From assembly GCA_009103225.1 (NCBI GenBank), contig RHPI01001037.1, positions 342,028-395,353 of the forward strand: 53,326 bases of DNA, read 5' to 3'. Numbering within the stretch: position 1 is the first letter of the stretch; each line of letters starts with the position of its first letter. The DNA is from Chlorokybus atmophyticus. Taxonomy: Eukaryota > Streptophyta > Chlorokybophyceae > Chlorokybales > Chlorokybaceae. Of the stretch, positions 1 through 9,553 are shown one piece after another. The position numbers and the translations under genes were made by a program. The notes below the pieces were generated by a model. That model had not been told where the DNA came from and made no database searches. It saw only the letters and a program-made list of their open reading frames with translations.

Positions 1-867
1 GGTCCCCCCCCCCCCCCAACCTCTGTTGCTAAGACATTGCCGTGTGTGTGTGTGGCTTGCTAGCACAAGCATGCTTTTTTATCACTCTTTGCTTTACACA
101 GCAACCACACTGCTTGTGTGTGAGTGGCCCTCTGTTGAGTTTTCATGGGTTGAACTTGCGCATGTAGTGAAGATCAGTACTGGAGAAACGGGAGAAACTC
201 CCAGGTGATGGTGTATGCGCCTGCCATCCCCTGTTTCCCTTAGTACTGCATTTGTAATTGCGCACTGATGAATATACCTCCTGTTTAACTTTCTGTCAAG
301 AAGTGCGTGGTTGTGACAGGGCGAAACATTGCTATGTTGGCCCAGACTTGCGCATGTACGAGCACAATGTGTGCGTCTACAGCCTTGCAAGTTCTTACGC
401 AAACAGGGGTTGCCTTTTCCTGTGGTTGCATGTGCAGACAGCACGCCATGCGCCCACAGTTGCTGATAAGGCCACACAGAAGCAATCACTGTGTCAGTGT
501 AGCGAGGATGCATTGTAGGCTGGGTTGCGGCTTGTGCACTTGCTGTCCTGTGGTCTGGCAAGGCCAGCAGGGGCTGCATGAGCATGCTCCAAGCCATGAA
601 AGGGGGTGTCTTACTACACTGAACCTGCATATGCAACAGCACTGATAGGACTGACAGGACTGAAGCTACATCATACAACCGCATACAACAGCAACAGCAA
701 GCAGTGGTAGGGTTTGCTTCTCAGCCAATCGTATAATGACTGTTGGTTGTTAGCTGCATGTGGGTATGCAAAACGCGTGCGGTGGGCAGCATAAGAAACG
801 GTGGCATTGAATCGGTTGCAATGCATGCAGCATCAAGCAGTGGACACAAGTTGACAACGGCTCAACA
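1..867. other. Gene-free stretch at the window start
   Basis: I see no gene that I can support here. Short open frames on both strands have no recognisable family, no good splice continuation and Cys/His-rich, low-complexity translations typical of non-coding DNA. The first 17 bases include a run of 14 C, like the C run at the other end of the window and the G run beside the internal gap, so it probably marks a contig edge. Confidence 0.5.
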
Positions 868-3800
868 TCACCGTCTGCCATTCAGCTCGGCATCTGTCAA
901 TGCTTCTGCTGCCGCCTCAACGGACACAACAACATCTACAGCAGCAGCGGTGTTGCTGCTGACGGCTGCTGTATTGTCGGAGCCGCTCGTCGTGTTGTTG
1001 GGTTGCGTGTCCAGCAACGTCCCGCTTTGCACGGCTGTCAACTGCTGGCTGGCAACACTGGCTGCCTGCACACACACCAACCACACATGCATTCGGCAAT
1101 GGACAGACATAAAGGAAGGCGAGGTGCGGGTAACAGCTCGATGCACTGCTGCTGTCCTGCTGACGCGCAACAACATGATGTACCGCGTGCAAGTCTGCCC
1201 ATGCGAGTGTACACACCTTTGTGTTGGCCGACAGCTCTTTTGCAATGGCCGACGCCCGCTCGCGTACGCCCGAGGATGCGTCCACCACAGCCGCAGCCAC
1301 CTTTGCGTTGGCGGTCACTGCCATGTCCACCGCTTGCTGGAGCACGGACACAAGTTGATTGGCAGACACCCGCAAGAACCACAGATGTACTTCACGGCAC
1401 GGACCTCAGCGGCTTTGGTTGCGGCCGTAGCAACCGCGACGACAGCCATGGCCTTCTCCGTGAGCGTGGCGTTGCCTCCCAGCACGGGCGCGAGCTCAGC
1501 CTCGATTGCAGCCGTGTGGTTGATCGGTTGACTCACTGCAGGTGCTGGCGGAGGAGGAGGAGCAAGCGTCGCCATCGGAGACAGTGACGATGCAGCTGTC
1601 ACGGATGTCTGAGGGGGTGCGGCCGTGCCGTTCACCGGCGGGGGGGGCTTCGGTGAGGACAGCGTGGCCACCGTCTGCATCACCGTCTTCGCGGCATCCA
1701 GCTTGGCCGTCGCCTGCGTCAACAGCTGCAACCATCCACACCAACACTCAGACACAATTATACCCACATTGTACATGTCAACACACACAAGCATGTGCGT
1801 CAGTTCTACTACCTGCTGCGTGGTGGCTGCCTCCTGCTTCACGGCTTCGCGCGTGCTGTTGAGCGCAAGCATGGCCTGAGTCTTGTCCGTCAAACTGGCA
1901 ACGGGGCCGGCGGCGGCCTCACCCTTTCCATCCTTTCTCTTGGCAGCCTCGCTGACCTCAGCAGCCTCCTCCTCCTCCACTTTGACAGCCTCTCTCTGCA
2001 CTTCATCGTCCACTTCCTTCTCCACAGCGGCCAGAGACGTCACCGCGACCTGCGCCATCCCCATCTGCGCCCAACAGTACAGCCAGGAGACAAGTGAGTG
2101 AGATGCGCTGGAGCCGACAGCAGCAAAGACTATGCTTGCGTACCTTGGCCGCAGCGTCCTCGTCCGCGGCCTCGCTCACGGCAATGGTTTTGGCAAGCGC
2201 AACCACCTGCATGCCAGCCGGCCACATTCTTTCATGCAGCGTAAGCAGGTCTTGCTGCAATGTAACGCTCTTACCTGTGCCTCTTCGTCGACGGCGATCA
2301 AGGTGGCGGTGGTGCAGAAAATCATGGCCATGATGCCAAAGGCCAGCATGATGCGTGCGGTGCGCGCGTGCGTGGGATGGTGCGTGGAGGCCACGGGTGA
2401 GGGACGCGGCTTCAGCAGCAGCACGCTCGTCTCCAACTCCCATGGGACAATGGGCCTGAGGAGATGATGGTTGATGAATCAGCATATTGAAAGATCAACA
2501 GACTATTGAAAGATCGTTTATTCAAGCTATCAAGGTTGGGCCTTACAGCGAGTGCAGTCTGAGGTAGAATATGGATGGCATGATGTATCCGAGCAGCATG
2601 GACGCGGTGGCGCCGGCGAGTCCCAGCACGAGCTCTACATTGGGCACGTGCGCGGCCACGAGCAGCACGCACAGCAGAATGGCCAGCGTCACCGCCACAA
2701 ACTCGATCGTGTACACGGAGCCGCCCCCGGTGCCAACGTGCCCGTGGCTCGGGCTCGTGGACGGCGACGAGGGGCCGGAGCTCACGGAAGGCGTTACGGG
2801 GGATGAGGACGTGTGCAGCACGGACAGAATTGACTGGCGAAGCGGGATGATGCATATGGGGACCGTGCAAAGCACCGACGCGCCGTAACCCTGCACACCA
2901 TGCCAATATTGAGTACGCGACTGAGTCGTCTCCTCCACCCAAAGCAGTGCAACTGACCACTTTGAGTGCGAACGTGAGTCCGCCCTCGTAGAACGAGCTC
3001 CCAAAGTTCCTCAGCACATCACCGGACGTCTTCTCGCGGAAAGCCGCGTAACCCAACGCACCGATGGCCAGGTAACACGCAAACGACCAAATCAAGCCCC
3101 TGTGCATGAACACGTGACTGGTGCAGGAAAGGCAAGGCCAGAGGACAGAACACCCCACTTACTTTGAAACGACCACCGTGATGCGTGTGAGCGAGGGCGT
3201 GCGCAGTGTGGAGTAGATGGGGAACAAGGCGGTGTGGGCTGTAAAAGAGAAGAGGATCACGGGAAAGGCCACGAGGATGCCCCCCTGTCGGTAGAGCGCC
3301 AGGGGAGTCGCGCCGTCATCGTCGGGGACGGCCATGGCCTTGACCAGGATCACCACGGACAACACCGCCACGATGCCCACGGATAGCATCGACACCGGTG
3401 CCAGCAGTTGCGCGTCCTGTCCACAAACACTCACCATCAGCCAACTCAGTGTTAGGGGTGATGGTCAGTAGTGGAGCTATTGGCAGGTACGGTCTGTGAT
3501 AAGACTACGTTCGAGTATTCATTGATGCGAGCCTTACACGCTCACAAGGACGCGTGTACAGTACTGATCAACACGCAGTCAAGCGCACCTTCACGGTAGC
3601 TGATAGGGGCAGCAGCACGAACGTGACGAGCGCAGCCATGAAGAGGTTGCGGTGTTCTTCCGCCCCTGGCGGGACAATGGTGCCTGCCACTCCCGACATG
3701 ATGTCCGCAAGAATGTTCACAAACGCCACAAGAGACCCCAGCTCAAACAGGATGATGCAGAAGTCCACCCATCTCCGCCCCGCAATACCAAACGCTCTAT

Positions 3801-4704
3801 CCTGTTAACGCGCGCACACACGACTGCGCATTCAGCAATGCACGTGATGCACACAGCCACAAGGGGTGTGACATGTCGGCGATGTCTCACCCCAATGTCC
3901 TCGTAGCTCCAGCACCCACAACGCTGAGCGCAGATGATAAGTATCTTCATGGACTCAAAGCATGTTATGCAGGATCTGCGTGCCACACGCTTGCTCAGCA
4001 CATGCAGGTGCCGCGTTATCTGCAACACGTATGCCTTGGCGCCTGCTTACATAAGTAGAAGGACAGTTGCACCAACCAGGCCGCATGTCCTGAAGCAGTA
4101 CGGCAAGCCCAACACGCCAGCACCGAGCACCTGCATGAAAGCAGAAAGTGCTATGTATACCCGTAATAATATCAACGATAATGACGATGTGGTGTCGATA
4201 TGGATCTAGTACCGCGTTCATGAGGATGAACACGGAGTCTGTGATGGATGCGCCAGGTGGCGGTGCGCCATCCTTTGCGTTGAGCGGCAGCCGCTCAACA
4301 TCCATCGCGGTGTCGCGCACGAAGAGCGATCCCACGAGAAGCTGCCACCATGGGGACTGCAGCGCCAGCCCCCCAGGCGAGTGCGCAACGCCCACGGGGG
4401 CCGACACCCCCATCGATGCCACGGCGCCGCTCTTTGTCCTCTCCATGTGCGCGTTGTGGAGGGAGGCCCCCCCGCCCTTACTCCCCGAGGTGGGCCAGCC
4501 CAGTCGGGCTCCCAGGCCGCGCCAGGCTGGGGCGCTCGGGGCAGCTGCTTTGGCCGCAGCGGGATCGGGCCAGGAGTTTCTTCGAGATGCGGATGACAAT
4601 CCTCCTCCTCCTGCTGCTGTCCCCAGCCTGGTGGACGCGCCCCCCGGGGCGCGCCCGCCCGACGGGTCCTCTATGTTTGTTGTGGATCTCTTGTGTCTGC
4701 CCAC
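868..4704 (-). CDS. AAAP/SLC38-type amino-acid transporter with Ala-rich tail
   Basis: A predicted multi-pass membrane carrier that would move amino acids, probably with a cation. Thirteen exons join in phase: 4704(or 4446)-4213, 4130-4051, 3975-3891, 3801-3589, 3416-3163, 3099-2958, 2890-2547, 2455-2275, 2206-2144, 2064-1813, 1725-1405, 1336-1217, 1065-868 (TGA). Exon 2 has the family's first-helix signature VLGAGVLGLPY followed by FRTCGL. Later exons give further hydrophobic helices, including ELGSLVAFVNIL and the FSFTAHTALFPIYS block typical of SLC38. The last helix, MLAFGIMAMIFCTTATLIAV, is in exon 8. About 315 residues rich in Ala, Val, Pro and Glu follow it, which is unusual for the family. 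The start is uncertain: the frame is open to 4704 but the first ATG is at 4446 (about 828 residues from there). An upstream 5' exon is possible. The substrate cannot be read from the sequence. Confidence 0.8.
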
Positions 4705-5762
4705 CTCGCTACCAACCCTCTGTAACTATGGCCAGCCCGGGAAGAGTAGCAGTAACCTCATGCTGAACAGTGGCGTGATCGACACTACTGCTGTTAGATA
4801 TCAACTACAATCAACGGCCGAGCGCAGTGCTGCACGCCCCAGATGGCGATACCACCTGCATCCTCATTGCCCCTCTCCAACACTCTGCCATGACGCTTTG
4901 CTCAGTCCACAGTGCCAATCAAGACAATCAACACGCCATGCAACATGCGTACACGCCATGGCTGCATGCCCACCCCACCCCACCCCTAACGCGTAGGCCT
5001 GCTGCATCGTGCAAATGAAAACCCCACTGCATTGCACTGCGGCTTGTTGCGAATGACATGCCAGGAATGAGTGGGAAGCTGTCATGTGACACGACAGCTG
5101 GCCAAATGTTGAGCACTGAAAGGTCATGCGATCTTGTGCACCTGCTGGCAAGTGCAGCGAGTTGTTGCTCAACATCACTGGCAGCATGATGAAGAGGGTT
5201 TGAAACACGCTAGATTAACTGCTGGCAAATAAGTTAACTTGACACAGGGTCATCATCGACATCAAGTTGCAGGTGCGTCAGTGAACAAACGCTGAGGTGG
5301 AGGTGCTGATGAGCGCGACAATGCAGGTTTGTCCCGTTCTGGCTAGCATGCACTGTCGTGATTTAGTGCAACTGTCACCTCTCAACAATTGGGGCAGACA
5401 GATCTCTGTCAGCAAAGCGCTGGGCGCCGCCTCGAGCAGCAAGATATCCTCGAGCAGACTCCAAGATATCTTGCTTACCGCCGCCTCCCTGTGTAAGCTC
5501 GTTTGAGCAAACGCCCCTCTGCTGATCCCCCCTGAAGTGGAACGCCCTCACTCGCCGCCTCCTCACCGCCGCCGCTGCCTCTCTCGCTGTCTCTCTCAGC
5601 ATTAGCAGGCGTTGTGGCGCGTGACGCAGGGGGGGAGGTCGCGGATATCCGCCACCCTCGCAGTCGATACCGCGCTGGGTATCGAGTTGTCCTGCAGTGA
5701 CGTGCATGTGAGCAGCAGCGCAGTGGTTTTTCTGCGAGCAGCTCGCATTGCGTCGCGGGAGG
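4705..5762. other. Intergenic region between divergent genes
   Basis: About 1 kb lies between the start of the leftward transporter and the start of the rightward DUF1295 gene. It should hold both promoters, but I see no TATA box or other element I can name with confidence. It contains a perfect 11-bp inverted repeat (listed separately). A leftward 5' exon of the transporter could lie here, because a possible acceptor precedes the first open codons of its exon 1. Confidence 0.5.
5438..5475. repeat. 11-bp perfect inverted repeat upstream of DUF1295 gene
   Basis: AGCAAGATATC at 5438-5448 pairs exactly with GATATCTTGCT at 5465-5475 across a 16-base spacer that itself contains CTCGAG. It lies about 290 bases before the DUF1295 start codon, so it could be a protein-binding site or an RNA hairpin in the leader. 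No function is shown. Confidence 0.6.
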
Positions 5763-6671
5763 ATGGTGGTGGCGTCGTCGCCGTCGTGGGCGGCGCTGCT
5801 GCCGCTGCTGGGGCTGGACGTGGCAGTGCAGGCGGTGGGATGGGTGGTCTCCGCATGCCTACGCACCGAGCGCTTCTTCGACGCCACAGGCGCAGCAACC
5901 TTCCTCGCACTCGCACTGCTGTCCATTCCCCGTAGCAGCCATCCCCCGCCGCACCCTCGGCAGCTGCTGCTGGCCGGCCTGGTCGCCGTCTGGGCCGTGC
6001 GACTGGGGGCATTCCTCGCCGCCCGCGTCAACTCCAGGGACTCGGGCTTCAGGGACTCGCGCTTCGACGGCGTGCGAGACAGCCCGCGACGACTCGCCGC
6101 CTTCTGGGCCGTCCAGGCCGTCTGGGTCGCACTCACCCTCATGCCCGTCCTGCTCGCCAACGCCGTCTACACGCCCGACCTACACCCGCCCCTGGGCAAG
6201 CTCGACGCCGCAGGCGCCGCCGTATGGGCCGTGGGCTTCGGGCTGGAGGCCGTCGCCGACGCCCAGAAGACCGCATGGAGGAGGCGCAGGAGGCAGCGGC
6301 AGGAGGCGGGGGAGGGAGAGGCGGAGGGGGAGGTGGGGTTCATCCGCAGCGGTGTGTGGTCTTGGAGCCGTCACCCCAACTACGCCGGAGAGATCGCCCT
6401 GTGGTGGGGCGTCTGGCTCGTCGCCGCCTGCGGGGGCGCATTGCCGCCCGCCGTCGCTGTGGCGGCGGCGGCGGCGGGGCCGCTGTTCGTCACCCTGCTC
6501 ATAGTGTTCGTGAGCGGCGTGCCCATGCTGGAGCGGGCCGCGGACGAGCGCTTTGGCGCCGACCCCGCCTACCTCGCTTACAAGGCCGCCACGCCCATGC
6601 TCATCCCATGCCCGCCCGCACTGCGGAAGCTGCTGCGTCTCGGCCATGCGGAAAAGGATCACTTCTCCTAG
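5763..6671 (+). CDS. DUF1295 / steroid 5-alpha-reductase-like membrane protein
   Basis: A single-exon gene of 302 codons ending in TAG. The start is the first ATG of the frame; the reading frame continues a few codons upstream without another ATG. The protein is mostly hydrophobic helices (about six). Its C-terminal block SGVWSWSRHPNYAGEIALWW is the signature of the DUF1295 family within the steroid 5-alpha-reductase/isoprenylcysteine methyltransferase superfamily, where the RHPNY region contributes to NADPH binding. A second conserved block, ERFGADPAYLAYK, follows near the end. Members are predicted ER or organelle membrane reductases; the substrate is unknown. A charged insert of Arg, Gln and Glu lies at roughly residues 177-195. 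It has no introns, unlike its neighbours. The coding region is very GC-rich, with a biased third position. Confidence 0.88.
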   Translation: MVVASSPSWAALLPLLGLDVAVQAVGWVVSACLRTERFFDATGAATFLALALLSIPRSSHPPPHPRQLLLAGLVAVWAVRLGAFLAARVNSRDSGFRDSRFDGVRDSPRRLAAFWAVQAVWVALTLMPVLLANAVYTPDLHPPLGKLDAAGAAVWAVGFGLEAVADAQKTAWRRRRRQRQEAGEGEAEGEVGFIRSGVWSWSRHPNYAGEIALWWGVWLVAACGGALPPAVAVAAAAAGPLFVTLLIVFVSGVPMLERAADERFGADPAYLAYKAATPMLIPCPPALRKLLRLGHAEKDHFS

Positions 6672-7330
6672 CAATCACTGAACCCCTCGCCGCCTCCCTC
6701 TTCTGTGCATGGAGCTGATGGGGAAGAGGAGCGAGGGGAGGAGGGCAATCTGGAAGCCAATGCTGTGCGTTAAACGTCGCCCAGTCATACCGGTTGTTTC
6801 GGCTTGCTGCAAAGCTTGTTCACATTGTACAGACCAGATTGTAGGAAGAGTAGAGTTCGACATTCTTTCCATGGCTGCATGGCTTGCTGTCATGGTGTGT
6901 ATAAGAGAAAGTATGCTCCATATGCATTGGGAGGACACCTGTGTTCAGTAGCGAGGCTGGATAATTCAGCCTTGCCAACAGTCATATCTCTTCTGCTGTT
7001 CTGTGTTTGTTATTTTGTGTGTTGCAAGCTAGGCAGAGCCTGTTGCAAAGGAGTTGGAAGTCTTTCACCTCATGCGCATTCAGTGCAGGTGTCCTGTCTC
7101 ACTGTTTTACAACCATGTGTGCCTTCGCAAGCACGGCACATGACAGTGCATCCATGACTCGCCATCACCACCACCTATCTTCATATGAACACCTATAAGC
7201 GACGGTGCACTTGTATGTACATTGGTGCCGCTACTGAGTCTTATGACATCCAGCAGCGCGTGCGCCATTTACGCGGCATAGCATCTCACAGGCGGAGTGA
7301 GTGCCATCACTTTGTGTCGAATGGCAACCC
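6672..7330. other. Convergent 3' intergenic region
   Basis: The stretch lies between the stop of the rightward DUF1295 gene and the stop of the leftward TRAPPC5 gene, so it should hold both 3' untranslated regions. I see no coding sequence, RNA gene or repeat that I can support. Confidence 0.5.
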
Positions 7331-8899
7331 TCACGCCAGCCGCTGCTCCCGCTGAATGACCTGCGCATACGGTATGCAAGATTCAGTTCATCAAGTTCGC
7401 AGGAGAGGAGCTGCGCCGGACTACGAACACCATACCTGGTTGTGCACCAACAATGTCCGCATGCGATTGTGGAAACAACTCTCACCTCATCAGCAAACTT
7501 GATGAGCAGCGTAGTGCGCGGCCGTGGCTGTCCTTCAACCTGCACGAAATGCGCCGACACCGCCGCCGGAAACCCCGCGCTGTCCAAGACACCCTGTTGA
7601 ACACAAGCCCAGTCGGAACAGCCCCCCGCATTGTTACATGATTCAGACTACCCACCGCAGAGACTGCACTTTGGCTGCTATGCAAAAGTTCACAACAAGC
7701 ATGAATGAAGACGCAGCAACAAGTGCGCATAGCACCTGATGTACGGGTGTGTCAGACACGTAGACCAATGCCTGATGCCGGTTGTGCACCTTTTGAAAAG
7801 ACCAACAAGGGCTTACCCGCACTATGCCAGCCACGAAGGCACCGCAGTTGAGATGCCCCAGGTCCTTGGGCACAGAGATGAACCTGCCAAACACAATGTA
7901 CTATTGCATGTCGTGCGCCTCCACCTGGATTCGGCAATGGCACACAGAAGCCCGAGCTGATGCATGCCTACCTGTTGACAAGAAGCTCCTTTTCACTAAT
8001 CATATACTCGTCCTCATGCTCAGTGCCCTTCTCTAGTGAGTCCGCGGTCTGAACAAGCCAGCACACAATGCAGTTTGGAGTGAACATGGAAGCAAGGAAG
8101 AGCAGACCAATGGGCAGAATGGAGATGCATGCAGCTGCATTGGTCACGTCACTCATCATTACCTTGCCAAAGAGGCTCTTCCAGACGACACTGTGTATGA
8201 AGGTCAGAATGCCAAGCACCCGCGTCTCGCGCCGATTGCCCTGCAGAGCACAACAGACCCAAGGTGTGGACGCGGCACACAGACGCGTGCACAACGGGCA
8301 ATGCATGCGCTGCGTGCCGGTTGGTTTGCTGTCCCTCAGCCATGCATTGCTAACCTTCTCACGATGACAGAGGAGTTCGAGCACTCGGATGCCAATGCCG
8401 TACCCGCACTCGTCCAATCTGCACGGGGGCGCACATGCATGAATGCCAACAGCGCAACCAGTAATGCTGCTTGAAGTCGGTGTTGAGACATTGCAACGCA
8501 TGCAATTGGCGAATTGGTAAACAGGCATGCCATTCAGTTGCGTCGCATTCCATATACGCGAGTGTGGAGCGTTGAGTGAATGCCCACCTGCGTTCGAGTT
8601 CCCCAATGTTACTGACGCGCTGCTGGCAGAACTGCACCAGCGCCGAAAATAAGAATGCGAACGCGCTCAGACTCACCTGCACACCGAAACACGCGCACGC
8701 ATGCACGCTTATTACACAGCGGCAACCAACGAGCCGGGCACGTGCATGCGTACGCACGCACCAACAAAACGATCGCACCAGGCCGGGCGAGCAACTCCTC
8801 ACAGCGGAGATCATGGAGTGCAGCACGTACCTCTTGCTTTCCTTTGCCGATGGGTCTGTCCACGACGTTGATCGCCTGCCTGGCGCCGCTGAAGCTCAT
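7331..8899 (-). CDS. TRAPPC5: TRAPP complex subunit TRAPPC5 (Trs31)
   Basis: A core subunit of the TRAPP complexes, the GEFs and tethers for Rab1/Ypt1-type GTPases at the ER-Golgi and Golgi. Eight exons join in phase: 8899-8831, 8676-8588, 8418-8355, 8240-8163, 8048-7972, 7883-7817, 7593-7486, 7360-7331 (TGA). The product has about 193 residues, close to the roughly 190 usual for the family. Diagnostic blocks are VVDRPIGKGKQE at the N-terminus, LSAFAFLFSALVQ, RVLELLCHREK, RRETRVLG...VWKSLFGK, FISVPKDLGHLNCGAFVAGI and DSAGFPAAVSAH, in the order seen in TRAPPC5. The start codon (MSFSGA) is the only ATG near the conserved N-terminus. The gene is head-to-head with the AGPase gene, 654 bases apart. 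Nothing looks truncated. Confidence 0.93.
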
Positions 8900-9553
8900 C
8901 GCCGCCTCCTCCCCCGCCGTCCACACTCGCACCCACACCTGCTGCACGCCAACAGTCTGCATGACAACCCTAATGTCTTGCCTTGTAGTGCGCGCTTGTG
9001 CCAATCGCACAAGCAACGGCGATATCGTGGCTGTTCCGCCTGGAGATTCGCTCGTCTTTGAGATGTCCCCCTCCTCGCTCGCGCACATTTGTCATCATCT
9101 GACGGCTGTGGCTGGCGCCAGATGGGACTTATCCAACAAGGCGCGCCAGCAAGGCCGCTGCCAGCCACGAACAAGCAACCAAGCGCGCACCGAAGGCTAT
9201 TGTAGTCCCATCAATCGCTTGAAAGCGCAACTTCGCTGCTTCATTGCGGTGTGATGGAAACACAACATGGCTGCGGGAATATCAGAGCCCCCGCGGCTGT
9301 CTGTGGCACTGGGCGACGACGTATTGATGGCAGATTCTACCATTCGCGAGATACCCGCACGGCAGCCAGACCAACGTAACGTGACTTCCTAATGCCTCGC
9401 AGCAGTGTTTTCGCAACCACGAGCTGGGGAGTTCTCGGTGACACGTTAGCGCACGTCGTGCATGCCAGTCTCCCACTTCGCAACAGCACAAACAGCAAAG
9501 CGCACAGTATACCACCAGGCTTCCCATTAGGGTTTGCTGGACACCTAGCGATC

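Noticed and set aside
94-684. 196-codon minus-strand frame at the window start
   Set aside because: Composition (Cys, His, Thr-rich), lack of any family and lack of splice context suggest chance openness.
3976-4019. Alternative acceptor at 4019 for exon 3 of the transporter
   Set aside because: It gives a phase clash with exon 2 and an immediate stop; the acceptor at 3975 keeps phase and yields the expected second helix.
5375-6160. Long minus-strand open frame opposite the DUF1295 gene
   Set aside because: It is antisense to a clear membrane-protein gene, Arg/Ala-rich, with no family; a GC-rich shadow.
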